A stretch of DNA of 64,000 nucleotides. Source: Acetobacter ghanensis. Its GTDB lineage: Bacteria; Pseudomonadota; Alphaproteobacteria; Acetobacterales; Acetobacteraceae. The stretch spans positions 1,649,896 to 1,713,895 of the forward strand of contig NZ_LN609302.1 of NCBI RefSeq assembly GCF_001499675.1. Direction: 5' to 3'. Below are positions 50,375 through 59,964 of this stretch, in pieces. Position 1 is the stretch's first letter. Every line of letters begins with the position of its first letter. Under the pieces are notes generated by a model, which did no database searches, was not told the DNA's origin, and saw only the letters and a program-made list of their open reading frames with translations. The position numbers were made by a program, and so were the translations under genes.

Positions 50375-50501
50375 ATGGTTGGCAGTCATGCAATGGCAAA
50401 GCCATGATCGCCATGAATAAACAGCGCCCAGGCATGCAAAACTTGCATATCGTGTGACTAATCCGTTACAAGGAACAAAATTCAACAAAAAAGGACACAG
50501 T

Positions 50502-51710
50502 ATGGCAAAGCTGACAGCGCTTCTGACCGATGCCGCAATTTTTGTATTTTTCCCATGGGCTTTGTGGCGGCTCCTGCATAAAGCGCTGCCTATTGCTGTG
50601 TTGCCTATCCTTGTTGGCATAGCTCTTGCCGTTTGGCATGTGCCCGTTCAGGCAATGGGCATCCCCTCAGTCTATGGGAATAATATTGGCTGGGTTGCCG
50701 TGCTGGTACTCGCTTTTACTGCTGGGCTGGAAATGTGGCAGCATCCCGGTGGGGAGCCTACTGGTCAGGATTTTGAGCAACCCACGCTTGGCCGTCTTTT
50801 CGGCGGGGCTGTTGTGGCTCTGGGCCTTCCGTTTCTTGTTGGCACATTTCTGGCTTACACAGTTTTTCTGCATCTGCATGGTTGGAAGGCGCCTGATGCC
50901 ACGCCTATGATAGCGGCTGCCTCCATAGGTTTGTGCATGGCTGTAAGCGCCCTACCCGTTTTGATTGGTGTTGTGCGCGAACTGGACGTGTCTCAAAAAC
51001 CTTTAGGGCAATTAGCACTTAAATTGGCAGTCGTGGATGACGCCGCGTTATGGATCGGGCTGGCAGCCCTTCAGTTTGCAGCGCGTGGTTCTGCCGCCCT
51101 GCATGGCTGGACAGGGTTGGAAGCGCTGGCTGTTCTTCTGCTGGTTGGTCTTGCTGCGGCAGGGTACTGGGCCTCCCATCATTTCCGGCACCCCCCTTTG
51201 TGGGTTATCTGGCTGGCTGTGCCGGTTTATCTGGCGGCTGGGTCGTGGGCCAGTATGCAACTGGGTTTGCATGAGCTGATTGGCGCATATTTTGCGGGTG
51301 CCATTATGCCACCGAGCTGGGTCCGGCGTTTGCCGGTGGAAGCTGTGGGAACGTTTGCATTGATCTGGTTTGCGCCCATGTTCTTTGGCCACAGTGGGCT
51401 ACACATCAATGGGGATGCGCTGACATGGCCATCGGTTGTTGCGTCTCTCGCCTTAGTGGGTATCTCAATGGTAACCAAAATTGCAGCTGTTTACCTTTAT
51501 CCGCCCGCAGCGGGGCTTAAGCCGAGGCAGGCGTTGGGCGTGGGTGCGCTGTTGCAATGCAAAGGCCTGATGGAAATTGTTGCGGCAACCATTCTGCATG
51601 GCAACGGTATGCTGTCTGATTTTGGCTTTGCATCCCTTATGGTGCTGGCAGTTATCTCCACAACGCTGACAGGGCCATTGTTCAAGCTATTCTCTCCTCG
51701 CAAGGCTTGA
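50502..51710 (+). CDS. cation:proton antiporter (CPA2 / Na+/H+ exchanger family)
   Basis: 402-residue membrane protein with about eleven or twelve helices, from the ATG at 50502 (AAGGA 6 bases upstream). The acidic helix pair is in KLAVVDDAALWIGLAAL near residue 180, the usual ion-binding region of CPA2 exchangers. LGVGALLQCKGLMEIVAATI near 347 matches the family's C-terminal core. The conducted ion (Na+ or K+) cannot be told. It may help with acid or alkali stress. It has no C-terminal regulatory (TrkA-N) domain. Confidence 0.85.
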   Translation: MAKLTALLTDAAIFVFFPWALWRLLHKALPIAVLPILVGIALAVWHVPVQAMGIPSVYGNNIGWVAVLVLAFTAGLEMWQHPGGEPTGQDFEQPTLGRLFGGAVVALGLPFLVGTFLAYTVFLHLHGWKAPDATPMIAAASIGLCMAVSALPVLIGVVRELDVSQKPLGQLALKLAVVDDAALWIGLAALQFAARGSAALHGWTGLEALAVLLLVGLAAAGYWASHHFRHPPLWVIWLAVPVYLAAGSWASMQLGLHELIGAYFAGAIMPPSWVRRLPVEAVGTFALIWFAPMFFGHSGLHINGDALTWPSVVASLALVGISMVTKIAAVYLYPPAAGLKPRQALGVGALLQCKGLMEIVAATILHGNGMLSDFGFASLMVLAVISTTLTGPLFKLFSPRKA

Positions 51711-51715
51711 ATCCA

Positions 51716-51740
51716 TGTGGCCAACCTTGCGTTGGCCACA
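51716..51740 (+). terminator. hairpin after the antiporter gene
   Basis: TGTGGCCAAC and GTTGGCCACA are perfect 10-base arms around CTTGC, 5 bases after the stop. No T run follows, so it may be a weak or Rho-assisted terminator. Confidence 0.55.
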
Positions 51741-51854
51741 CCTGCCCTCACGGCATTGTCATATACAAAACCCTTGGCAATCAGGCTGACTTAGCCAACC
51801 CTTGAGGAGGGTTAGCGGCATTTATGAACATCTCGCCTCTAATAAGGAGCTGGT

Positions 51855-53054
51855 ATGTTAATGCCCGGCACACCCTCTGCTGATCAGGATAAGGCACCCC
51901 GTTTGCTGTTATGGCTCGCGGTTGCACTTTTTCTGTCCTACCTTGCGGTAGCCATGTCCATGCCGACAACCACGGTGTATGTGGCAACATCGCTCCATAT
52001 GGGTAATGCGCTAGCCGGGTTGGCTGTGGGCGTTGCGTTTGTTTCCACCATTATCACACGTGGGTTTGCTGGTCGGTTTGCCGACCATAAGGGTGGCAAA
52101 CGCTGTATGCTGTATGGGTTAGTATTTTATACCCTGAGCGGGGTTCTGGCTGCCGTAGTTACATGGCTGACTGTTCCGTGGGCAGCATTTGGTATGCTTG
52201 TTGTGGCGCGTCTGACGCTTGGCTTGGGCGAAAGCCTGACGGTGGTCGGGCTGCTGGCTTGGGGAATAGGCCTTATGGGGCACCACCGCTCGGGGCGTGT
52301 GTTGTCTGTTGTTGGTATGGGGATGTATGGCTCGTTGGCGGCGGGCAGCCCGGTGGGGCTGGGTCTCTACAACCAGGGTGGATATTTGTTGGTCGCCCTT
52401 GCCTGCATTGCAACACCGGTGGTTGGTTTTGCAATGGCGGCTCCTGTTACCGCTGTGCCTCCTCTTGGTGGAGATCGGCTCCCCATAAGCCGCATTATTA
52501 ACAAAATCGCAGATCTTGGGCTGGTTGTATTTGTTCAGGGCATCGGTTTTGCAGCGATTGGCGCATTTATGCCGCTCATGTTCCTGCATCGACATTGGCC
52601 CCATGCGGCGCTGGGACTGACGTTTTTTGGTGTAGCCTTTGTGCTGGTCAGAATTTTGTGCAGCCACCTGCCCGATAAGCTGGGTGGCGCACGGGTCGCG
52701 TTTGTTTCCATGCTGGTGGAAACCTGTGGGCAGCTTTTGCTCTGGCAGGCCGCGACCCCGAATGTGGCCCTTGCCGGGGCTTTTTTGACCGGATGCGGCT
52801 GCTCCATGATTTTCCCTGCCATGGGGGTGGAGGTTGTCAGGCGTGTTGCACCGCAAATGCGGGGCACTGCCATGGGGGGATTTGCCGCTTTTCAGGACCT
52901 TGCATACGGGGCAACCGGCCCTTTGACGGGTTTGTTGGCTGAGAGAGCGGGAGATAGCATCGTTTTTATGGTGGGCGGCATGGCTGGCGTTGGGGGGCTG
53001 TTACTGTCCGCACGTCTGGCATGGCAGGAACGCATTGCAATGATGCCTGACTGA
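51855..53054 (+). CDS. MFS transporter (YhhS/YfcJ-like)
   Basis: 399 residues with twelve predicted helices. The N-terminal LLWLAVALFLSYLAVAMSMP, the loop RFADHKGGKRCM between helices 2 and 3, and VARLTLGLGESL are typical of the YhhS/YfcJ branch of the major facilitator superfamily. It is often annotated as arabinose or drug efflux. AAGGAG precedes the ATG. It lies 23 bases before the amidohydrolase gene, so the two may be co-transcribed. The substrate is unknown. Confidence 0.85.
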   Translation: MLMPGTPSADQDKAPRLLLWLAVALFLSYLAVAMSMPTTTVYVATSLHMGNALAGLAVGVAFVSTIITRGFAGRFADHKGGKRCMLYGLVFYTLSGVLAAVVTWLTVPWAAFGMLVVARLTLGLGESLTVVGLLAWGIGLMGHHRSGRVLSVVGMGMYGSLAAGSPVGLGLYNQGGYLLVALACIATPVVGFAMAAPVTAVPPLGGDRLPISRIINKIADLGLVVFVQGIGFAAIGAFMPLMFLHRHWPHAALGLTFFGVAFVLVRILCSHLPDKLGGARVAFVSMLVETCGQLLLWQAATPNVALAGAFLTGCGCSMIFPAMGVEVVRRVAPQMRGTAMGGFAAFQDLAYGATGPLTGLLAERAGDSIVFMVGGMAGVGGLLLSARLAWQERIAMMPD

Positions 53055-53077
53055 ACAGCACTATGATGGAGATCAGT

Positions 53078-54436
53078 ATGAAACGCGTAGCTTTGGCGGC
53101 CACCATTCTTTTGGGTGTTCCTGTTTTGGTTCACGCCCAGACGGTGCCTGTCGCCCTAACTCATATTCGGATCATAGATGGCACCGGCGCTCCTGCCATA
53201 GAGAACGGAACCGTCGTTATGCAGGACGGGGTCATTGTGGCTGCGGGCCGGGATGTGGCAATTCCCGCTCATGCTCAGATTCTGGATCGGTCGGGAGAAA
53301 GCGTTCTACCCGGTCTCATCTCCGATCATAGCCACATCGGCCAGTTGCAGGGTGTTCATACAGGACCGCAGTTTTACACGTCCGATATTATTTCCTCCGA
53401 GTTGGCACAGTATCGACGGTATGGCGTGACCACAGTGACGGCTTTGGGCAATAATGTTCCGCGTGTTTTTGATCCCATGCGCAAAGATGCGCATATGGGG
53501 CTACTGCCAGTGGACCTGTTCGGCGTTGATCAGGGTATTGGCGTGCCCCGTGGGGCACCTCCCGTCAATGTCGCACCAGACCAGTTATTCAGGCCTCACA
53601 CGCCGGAAGAAGCACGGGGCAATGTGGATGCTATGGCAGCGGAAGGGACCGATCTGGTCAAAATCTGGGTAGATGACTTTGACCACTCCCTCCCTGTTAA
53701 AATGGACCCGGCCATTATAAAGGCCGTGGTGGATGAATCACATAAAAAGCATTTGCGTGTTGCCGCACATATTCATGATCTGGATGATGCGGAAGACGTT
53801 GTGGCCATGGGGGTAGATATTCTGGCTCATGGCGTGCGAGATAAGCCCGTTCCGCCGTCTTTGGTCCAGTCCCTTAAAGAGCGTGGGGTTTGGTATATTG
53901 CCACGTTGGAGTTGGATGAAGCGACAACCGTATGGGCGGACCAGCCAGCATGGACGAAAGCCCCATTTATTGTTGCAGGACTTTCTACCCCGCTGATCGA
54001 GCAGATCAATAATCCAGAGTGGCGGCAGGAGAACAGGTCTGGCCCCAAGGCGGAGTTTGCTCGCACATCTCTGTCTAATAATCTGCAAAATCTCAAAACA
54101 CTCTGGAATGCTGGAGTGAGGATCGGTTTTGGCACAGATAGTGGAGCAACCCCGTTACGCGTGCCCGGGGTTGCCGAGCATCGTGAACTTGCTCTTATGG
54201 TTCAGGCCGGGCTGACGCCTTTGCAGGCTCTGCACATTGCGACGCAAGAAGCAGCAGAGTTGCTGGACCTCCATGACCGCGGCGTTATTGTTGCTGGCAA
54301 AAGGGCTGATTTGCTCATTGTCGCGGGTAATCCCGACCGGTCAGTGGCTGATGCTGACCGTGTGGTGGAAACATGGGAGAATGGTTCTGCCGTAGCTGGC
54401 CCCGTACCGATTAAAATGGATCACTCCACCCGCTGA
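53078..54436 (+). CDS. exported amidohydrolase family protein
   Basis: 452 residues from the ATG at 53078 (GGAG upstream). A signal peptide reads MKRVALAATILLGVPVLVHA. The metal-dependent hydrolase fold follows: THIRIIDGTGAPAIENGTVV, the HxH motif in LPGLISDHSHIG near residue 85, HIHDLDDAEDVVAMGVDILAHG near 240 with two further metal histidines, and the Asp in GFGTDSGATPLRVPG near 360. The C-terminal half ends with GVIVAGKRADLLIVAGNP. The fold includes imidazolonepropionase- and prolidase-like enzymes. The substrate is unknown; the context is an MFS carrier and a second exported protein. Confidence 0.85.
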   Translation: MKRVALAATILLGVPVLVHAQTVPVALTHIRIIDGTGAPAIENGTVVMQDGVIVAAGRDVAIPAHAQILDRSGESVLPGLISDHSHIGQLQGVHTGPQFYTSDIISSELAQYRRYGVTTVTALGNNVPRVFDPMRKDAHMGLLPVDLFGVDQGIGVPRGAPPVNVAPDQLFRPHTPEEARGNVDAMAAEGTDLVKIWVDDFDHSLPVKMDPAIIKAVVDESHKKHLRVAAHIHDLDDAEDVVAMGVDILAHGVRDKPVPPSLVQSLKERGVWYIATLELDEATTVWADQPAWTKAPFIVAGLSTPLIEQINNPEWRQENRSGPKAEFARTSLSNNLQNLKTLWNAGVRIGFGTDSGATPLRVPGVAEHRELALMVQAGLTPLQALHIATQEAAELLDLHDRGVIVAGKRADLLIVAGNPDRSVADADRVVETWENGSAVAGPVPIKMDHSTR

Positions 54437-54500
54437 TAGGTAACGTTAAAAATCATAGAGCAGGCCGTTATTGCATCCATAGGGGTATTGGGAGGTGAAC

Positions 54501-55661
54501 ATGCATAAATTTGGACCATTTTTACTGGGGGTTGGTTTATGGGCTGGTCTGCTGTCATCTGTTCAGGCTCAGACTTTTCCGATTACCAGTAATGCGGACC
54601 CGGCTTTTGGCCGAACAGGGCATGTTCAGATTGTTGCCAGCATAACCACGCCAGATCCTTCAGGCATTGCTGTTGTGGGTGGAAAACTGTTTCTTACCTT
54701 CCCTAAGCATGATGGGGATCATAGCGGACCGGTTCTGGCGGAATGGAAAGAGGGGCGGCTTATTCCTTTTCCTTCCGCTGCGTTTTCGGCCTCATCTACA
54801 GGGGAACCACAAACACGGCTTATTTCTCCGCATGGCATGACAACTGATACGCAAGGGAACCTGTGGATTATTGATGATGGCAAGGTTAAAGGGCAGCCTA
54901 TTCCGGCTGGTGGAGCTAAGGTTGTGGGCATTAACCCTGTAACTGGGCAGGTTTTTGCGTGTGTTGTCCTCAAGGATGCTTTATTGCCCGGAAGCCATAT
55001 GAATGACCTTCGTGTTGACCTGACACACGGCAAAAAAGGCGTGGCGTATATAACGGACAGTTCGTTTGATGGGCATCCCGCTCTGGTTGTGCTGGATATT
55101 GCAACTGGTCAGCAACGGCGTGTGTTGGCCAATACCGTATCCGTCCTACCCGATACCGGATACCAGACTGTGCTGGATGGGCGTGTTCTGCATTATGACC
55201 CTAGCCACCCAACGTTTCCTGCCGGGGGCGCAGACGGTATTACCCTCTCTGCAGATTCGACACGGGTCTATTATGCCCCTTTGGCAAGTCGGCGGCTGTA
55301 TAGTCTGCCAACGGAAAAATTAGCCGATTTTAGCGTTAGCTCCGAGCAGCTTGCTGCTCTTGTTGTTGATGAAGGGGAAAAGGGCGCTGCTGATGGGCTG
55401 GCAACAGACCCATGGGACCGAATTTATACAACGGCAGCGGACCATGACGCGGTCTTCCGCCGAAACCCGGATGGGACTTTTGAACAGATAGCCTCTGACT
55501 CACGGTTTGTTTGGCCCGATGGTATTTTTGCAGACCAACAGGCCGTGTACGTTGTGCTTGGGCAATGGAGCCGCCTCCCCCGCCTGCATGACGGGCAGGA
55601 TATGCGTAAACCGCCTTTTCTGGTTGCCAAAATCCCGATCAACCCGCCTGCGTCACACTAA
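54501..55661 (+). CDS. exported major royal jelly / L-dopachrome tautomerase-related protein
   Basis: 386 residues with a signal peptide ending near SVQAQ (about residue 24). The remainder follows the bacterial major royal jelly protein family, a six-bladed propeller: SGIAVVGGKLFLTFPKHDG near residue 55, LWIIDDGKV, SHMNDLRVDLTHGKKGVAYI, GGADGITLSADSTRVYYAPL, and a C-terminal WPDGIFADQQAVYVVLGQWS. The ATG at 54501 has GGAGG five bases upstream, so the GTG at 54495 is unlikely. The substrate is unknown; some relatives act as lactonase- or tautomerase-like enzymes. Confidence 0.82.
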   Translation: MHKFGPFLLGVGLWAGLLSSVQAQTFPITSNADPAFGRTGHVQIVASITTPDPSGIAVVGGKLFLTFPKHDGDHSGPVLAEWKEGRLIPFPSAAFSASSTGEPQTRLISPHGMTTDTQGNLWIIDDGKVKGQPIPAGGAKVVGINPVTGQVFACVVLKDALLPGSHMNDLRVDLTHGKKGVAYITDSSFDGHPALVVLDIATGQQRRVLANTVSVLPDTGYQTVLDGRVLHYDPSHPTFPAGGADGITLSADSTRVYYAPLASRRLYSLPTEKLADFSVSSEQLAALVVDEGEKGAADGLATDPWDRIYTTAADHDAVFRRNPDGTFEQIASDSRFVWPDGIFADQQAVYVVLGQWSRLPRLHDGQDMRKPPFLVAKIPINPPASH

Positions 55662-55686
55662 ACGGTAGAATTTGGAGCAGCTAATT

Positions 55687-56511
55687 CTAGGCCTTGTGCG
55701 AGGGAGCGGGATGCAGGCAAATACTTTCCGGTCTGGCTGGAGAAATCAGGGCCAGTCCAGCTTGTTGCGCAGTTCTGAGAGCCAAGGCTGTGGGAGCAGA
55801 GAGCGAAACCAGCGCACGCATACCAGAGGCAACGGCCTTAGCGGCCATTTCATAAGAGCAGCGGCTGGTTAACACACAAAAACCGTCTGAGAAATCGAGA
55901 TGGGTTTGCAGACCGTGGCCAATTAACTTGTCTAAAGCATTGTGTCGGCCGACGTCTTCCCGAATGGATGCAATGTGTCCGTCAGTACTGCACCATGCTG
56001 CAGCATGAAGCATACCGATGCCCACATTAAGGGTTTGGTGGTCCCGCAGGTTTGCCAACGCTGTGCGGATTGCCTGTAATTCTGGCGTATAACCCTGAAC
56101 TGCATGTGGTGTGCATTTGATGACACTGCCCATATCTGAACCGCATATGCCACATCCGGTACGACCGGCTATTGGGCGTCTGCTACGGGCCAGAACCTTC
56201 CTGAGTGCATCGGCACCAATACGAATATCCGCTTTTAGGCCATCAGCAACAGGAGAAATGCTAACCTGTTTGATTTCAGATAAAGAACTGACAATTCCTT
56301 CCGTCATGGAAAAACCAATAACAAAGTCCGTCATGTCGTGTGGGGTTACCATCATGACCGCATAATCAATGCCATTATAGACCAACGCGAGAGGCACTTC
56401 TTCAGCCAATTGCAAAGTGTCTTCTGTCATTGTTTCTGTCTGTTTGGGCCAGGTAATCCGCTCCACATGACAGGCACTTGAAATGGGGAAATGTGTTACG
56501 TCATTGGCCAT
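55687..56511 (-). CDS. fdhD: formate dehydrogenase accessory sulfurtransferase FdhD
   Basis: Transfers sulfur to the molybdenum cofactor of formate dehydrogenase, needed for activity. The 274 residues contain the swivelling cysteines in AGRTGCGICGSD near residue 118, MTDFVIGFSMTEGIV near 60, and the nucleotide-binding-like IREDVGRHNALDKLIG near 185. It overlaps the end of mobA by 11 bases, so the two are co-transcribed. Its substrate enzyme is encoded in the same locus. Confidence 0.95.
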   Translation of the reverse strand: MANDVTHFPISSACHVERITWPKQTETMTEDTLQLAEEVPLALVYNGIDYAVMMVTPHDMTDFVIGFSMTEGIVSSLSEIKQVSISPVADGLKADIRIGADALRKVLARSRRPIAGRTGCGICGSDMGSVIKCTPHAVQGYTPELQAIRTALANLRDHQTLNVGIGMLHAAAWCSTDGHIASIREDVGRHNALDKLIGHGLQTHLDFSDGFCVLTSRCSYEMAAKAVASGMRALVSLSAPTALALRTAQQAGLALISPARPESICLHPAPSHKA

Positions 56512-57139
56512 TGCTGTTATTCTTATTCTGATTTTGTAAAATAGCTTTTACTGCCAGCAGATCTTCTGGTGTGTTGATGTTCAAAAACGGGTCTGCTGAA
56601 TCTGAAGAGGAAAAATCGACGGCGCGCGCATCAAGCGCATGTGCCAGAGTGCAAACCCGTGTGTTCTGTTTTCTGTTCTGTTCAGATATGTTCGCAAGCT
56701 GTGAAGCGAGCAGTGCGCGGGCAGAACGCACAGGCCATGCTGCGACCAGGGAGTGGCGCTGCTCCCCATATGTAGCATAGGACGCTGCAGGCAATAACGT
56801 TTTGATCAGGTTGCTGGGGATTAATGGCGTATCAACAGGGATGCTGACCAAAACGTCAAATCCTGTTGCCTCAGCCCATTCCAGACCGCGCAATAATCCG
56901 GCGAGTGGCCCGGTATCCTGTAGTGTATCTGCCAGAACGGGGCATCCCCACGGAGCAAATCTTTGCGCATCGCCATTAGCGCTTATCGCAATTCCCGCAC
57001 ATTCTGTTTTCAGGCGGGCAATGACCCAGTCAATGCATGGTCGCTTATTGATTTCCATAAACGCTTTGTCAGCACCGAGCATCCGCCGCCCCTGCCCTCC
57101 GGCCAGCACTAGTCCCGCTACTTTTAACGTGTGTTGCAT
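56501..57139 (-). CDS. mobA: molybdenum cofactor guanylyltransferase MobA
   Basis: Attaches GMP to molybdopterin to form the guanine dinucleotide cofactor used by formate dehydrogenase. The 212 residues have the nucleotidyltransferase start VAGLVLAGGQGRRMLGADKA near residue 7, CPVLADTLQDTGPLAGLLRG near 69, and LVSIPVDTPLIPSNL near 98. It overlaps fdhD and is divergent from mobB, with 95 bases between them. Confidence 0.94.
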   Translation of the reverse strand: MQHTLKVAGLVLAGGQGRRMLGADKAFMEINKRPCIDWVIARLKTECAGIAISANGDAQRFAPWGCPVLADTLQDTGPLAGLLRGLEWAEATGFDVLVSIPVDTPLIPSNLIKTLLPAASYATYGEQRHSLVAAWPVRSARALLASQLANISEQNRKQNTRVCTLAHALDARAVDFSSSDSADPFLNINTPEDLLAVKAILQNQNKNNSNGQ

Positions 57140-57234
57140 GATGGGCGTGTCTCTATCCGTTTAGGCTGGTCATTGTGCTTGAGTCTGGTTAGGAATCAAA
57201 GCCCCGCAGTAAAACTACGTAGGTTGGTCTGTCT

Positions 57235-57771
57235 ATGCCGCGTAACGACAAACAACGGATTTTTGGTATTATCGGACGGAGCGGGTCGGGCAAAACGCAT
57301 CTTATCAGCCGTCTTATCCCTTTTTTTCGCCAGAGCGGGCTGAGTGTTTCCACCATAAAGCACACCCACCACGGTGTGGACATGGATAAACCGGGGAAAG
57401 ATACCTTCCTGCATAGGGAGGGTGGAGCCACAGAAGTAATGCTGGCAACGCCCGATCGCTGGGTTCTGCAACATGAATGTTCCACTCCACCAGTTCTGGA
57501 CGAACTTCTAGCTGCCATGCTGCCGGTTGATCTGGTTTTGGTTGAGGGGTTTCATGCCGATGTGCCGGCTTGTCTGGAGGTTTGGCGCTCTGTAACAGGT
57601 AAAGACCCGCTTTTTACAAATGAGAAGCAGATTACAGCAATTGCAACCGATAGTTCCGCATCACTACATATACCTAACGGAACAACAGTTTTTTCTATAG
57701 AAGATATCCAAAGTATTGCATGTTATATTCAGCAGCAGGCATTTTTATGGTCTTTTTCCCAAAAACCTTAG
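57235..57771 (+). CDS. mobB: molybdopterin-guanine dinucleotide biosynthesis adaptor protein MobB
   Basis: GTP-binding partner of MobA. The 178 residues start with a P-loop (GIIGRSGSGKTHLISRLIP, residues about 9-27), then STIKHTHHGVDMDKPGKDTF near 41 and VDLVLVEGFHADVPACLEV near 98. Its stop overlaps that of the convergent moeA by four bases. It is not essential in E. coli, and its exact role is not settled. Confidence 0.92.
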   Translation: MPRNDKQRIFGIIGRSGSGKTHLISRLIPFFRQSGLSVSTIKHTHHGVDMDKPGKDTFLHREGGATEVMLATPDRWVLQHECSTPPVLDELLAAMLPVDLVLVEGFHADVPACLEVWRSVTGKDPLFTNEKQITAIATDSSASLHIPNGTTVFSIEDIQSIACYIQQQAFLWSFSQKP

Positions 57772-59039
57772 TTCAAAGGTATGGCAGAACACCAGTCTCC
57801 GACGTTCAAGGTTTGTCCAGCCGGAATAAGAAGAAGTCCTGTGGCATGGGAAAAACAGAGTATATCTGAAGCACCCCGGGAAGGAACGGCAGTAAATACA
57901 CCTTCTTTTCCGCTTTGTGCATAGGTGACGGGTACAAAGCATGTTGTCTCTGCGGGAGATGAAAAAGAAAAACTGCTTCTTCCATCCGACGTATAGGGAA
58001 TATCAGATTCAGATTTTACGTTTATAAGGGAACGTAAAAATGGAATAACAAAAAACAGGGTGCAGATGGCCGTGGCGCCCGGGTTGCCCGGTAAGCAGAA
58101 TACGGGTTTATGACCAAGCGTCATAACCGTTAGCGGTTTACCGGGTTTGATTTTGACACGCCTGAACAGGCAGGATGCGCCAAGTTGCTCCATAACAGGC
58201 AATACATGGTCTGTTTGCCCGACGGAAATACCGCCAGTGGTTATAAGAACGTCGGACTGGGCCTCCATCTCCAACACTGCATTTTGCAGGTCTTGGCGGT
58301 TGTCTGAGCCGACAACACGGGTAACAACATGCAAGCCTAAGCTTTCCAGCATTGCTGTAAGCAAGGGCGTATTGATTTCGGCTCGGCAATCCTGAGCGTT
58401 GTCTGCAAATTCGGCACCATTGGCAATAAGACCAATACGAACCTGTTTATAAACGGCCAATTGTTTCATGTTTTGGCTGGCTAACAATGCCACATGGCGC
58501 CAGTCCAGTTTCTGTCCTGCTGTCAGGAGTGTGGAGCCGGTTGGAAACTCCTCTCCTTCTCGCCGGATATTTTTCCCCGCAGCTATATCGGACAAGGCCA
58601 GACGGAGTGTGCCGTCACACATTTCCACTCGTTCTCGGGCTATAACGCAATCTGCCCCCAAGGGTATGCGTGCGCCGGTTAGGATGGTGGCGGCGGTTCC
58701 ATTCTGGTGCGGTGGAGGGCACTCTCCCGCAGTAATATAATCCCGCAATGGAAGTGTAACATGGCTTTGGCCTGTGTCTGGAATATCCGCACAGCATAAA
58801 GCATACCCGTCCATAGCAGAAATATCAGCTTCCGGCCGAGGCGTACTGGCCTTTAGGTTCTGCGCCAGAATGCGACCTCTTGCCTGACTGAGGGGGATAA
58901 ACTCGGTTTGTGGCGCAGGCTGCGATTTGGCTAACTGGGCAAGCAGAGCTTGTGCTTGATCGTAATCAACCATCGCGGGAGCCTGACGTTGTTCAGGCCC
59001 GGCCGGTGATGGCTGAGGAAAATGTACGCGGCAATCCAT
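57768..59039 (-). CDS. moeA: molybdopterin molybdenumtransferase MoeA
   Basis: Inserts molybdenum into adenylated molybdopterin. From the ATG at 59039 it has 423 residues: DISAMDGYALCCADIP near 60, TGARIPLGADCVIARERVE near 110, VLITTGGISVGQTDHV near 245, and KPGKPLTVMTLGHKPVFCLP followed by GNPGATAICTLF near 280. A longer frame to 59093 overlaps fdhE, and an internal Met (MVDYDQAQALLAQLAKS) is a third possible start. It is the last gene of the fdoGHI-fdhE-moeA run. Confidence 0.94.
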   Translation of the reverse strand: MDCRVHFPQPSPAGPEQRQAPAMVDYDQAQALLAQLAKSQPAPQTEFIPLSQARGRILAQNLKASTPRPEADISAMDGYALCCADIPDTGQSHVTLPLRDYITAGECPPPHQNGTAATILTGARIPLGADCVIARERVEMCDGTLRLALSDIAAGKNIRREGEEFPTGSTLLTAGQKLDWRHVALLASQNMKQLAVYKQVRIGLIANGAEFADNAQDCRAEINTPLLTAMLESLGLHVVTRVVGSDNRQDLQNAVLEMEAQSDVLITTGGISVGQTDHVLPVMEQLGASCLFRRVKIKPGKPLTVMTLGHKPVFCLPGNPGATAICTLFFVIPFLRSLINVKSESDIPYTSDGRSSFSFSSPAETTCFVPVTYAQSGKEGVFTAVPSRGASDILCFSHATGLLLIPAGQTLNVGDWCSAIPLN

Positions 59040-59046
59040 AATCGGA

Positions 59047-59964
59047 CTATGCAGGAAAGGAGAAGGGATTGATGCCAATACGCATAAAGCCATTTTCTTC
59101 TATGGCATTATCAAGCGAGAAACTGCCCAGATCATCCGCCATGGCTTCCAGTTCGGGATCGTAGTCCAGCCGGAAGGTCTTAATGTAACCTTTACAGTCA
59201 CCACAGGTTTCAATCTGGATGGGAGATTTAGCGTCGTCCAGTGTCCAATGGTCGATTTTGTCACTGGCACCACAGTCAACGCAGACGGCCCGCACGCGGT
59301 GCCAACGTGTTTCACACAGGCTACACTGCAAATACCGCAGTCCTTCACGGGCACCACCAAGGACCAGACTGCCCACGGGGGGCGCATGGCAGCAGGGACA
59401 GCATACAGCCGCACCGATCGGCTGCGTAACGGCCTCCTCCTGCTGTGTCGCAACAGCTTGCGCCCAGCAGATGGAAAGAGCCGCCCATAACACAACAGCC
59501 GCTCCTGCGTTCACTTGTTGATACTGGGACCACAAAAGGTCAGTAGCAGCGCGTATAAGCCGAGGTTTATCAGCGGCAAGTTCGGTCAGATTTTGCTGTA
59601 TGGGAGATGGCAGAAACGCAGAAATCTGCTGGAGCAGTGTAGTATAGGCATTCTGCCAGCACGTTATGCTGGCAAGACTGTCCTCTAAGAGTTCTGAATC
59701 CAAACCGTGGCTGAAAAGTCCGAGAATGGCGCGACGATTGGGCTGATCGAGCGGCATATGCTCCAGAATATGCTTCTGGGCGTGGACCAGATGGGAGAGA
59801 AAGCGGAAATATTCCCCGTTTTCTTCTTGCTTGGTTGCTAGCACATTCAGCCGTTGAAGGCGGCGATCATACAGTTTCTCCAGTATGGGAAAAAGAACTG
59901 GATCAATCGCCACAATACCGGGAGTGCGTTTGTCTGGTGAGACGATGTCAGACATATTTGGCAT
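59047..59964 (-). CDS. fdhE: formate dehydrogenase accessory protein FdhE
   Basis: Cytoplasmic iron-binding factor needed to assemble the membrane formate dehydrogenase. The 305 residues have a helical N-terminal part and a C-terminal rubredoxin-like zone of cysteine pairs: AAVCCPCCHAPPVGS near residue 185, CSLCETRWHRVRAVCVDCGA near 215, and ETCGDCKGYIKTF near 255. The start overlaps the fdoI stop by one base (TGATG), indicating coupling. Confidence 0.94.
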   Translation of the reverse strand: MPNMSDIVSPDKRTPGIVAIDPVLFPILEKLYDRRLQRLNVLATKQEENGEYFRFLSHLVHAQKHILEHMPLDQPNRRAILGLFSHGLDSELLEDSLASITCWQNAYTTLLQQISAFLPSPIQQNLTELAADKPRLIRAATDLLWSQYQQVNAGAAVVLWAALSICWAQAVATQQEEAVTQPIGAAVCCPCCHAPPVGSLVLGGAREGLRYLQCSLCETRWHRVRAVCVDCGASDKIDHWTLDDAKSPIQIETCGDCKGYIKTFRLDYDPELEAMADDLGSFSLDNAIEENGFMRIGINPFSFPA

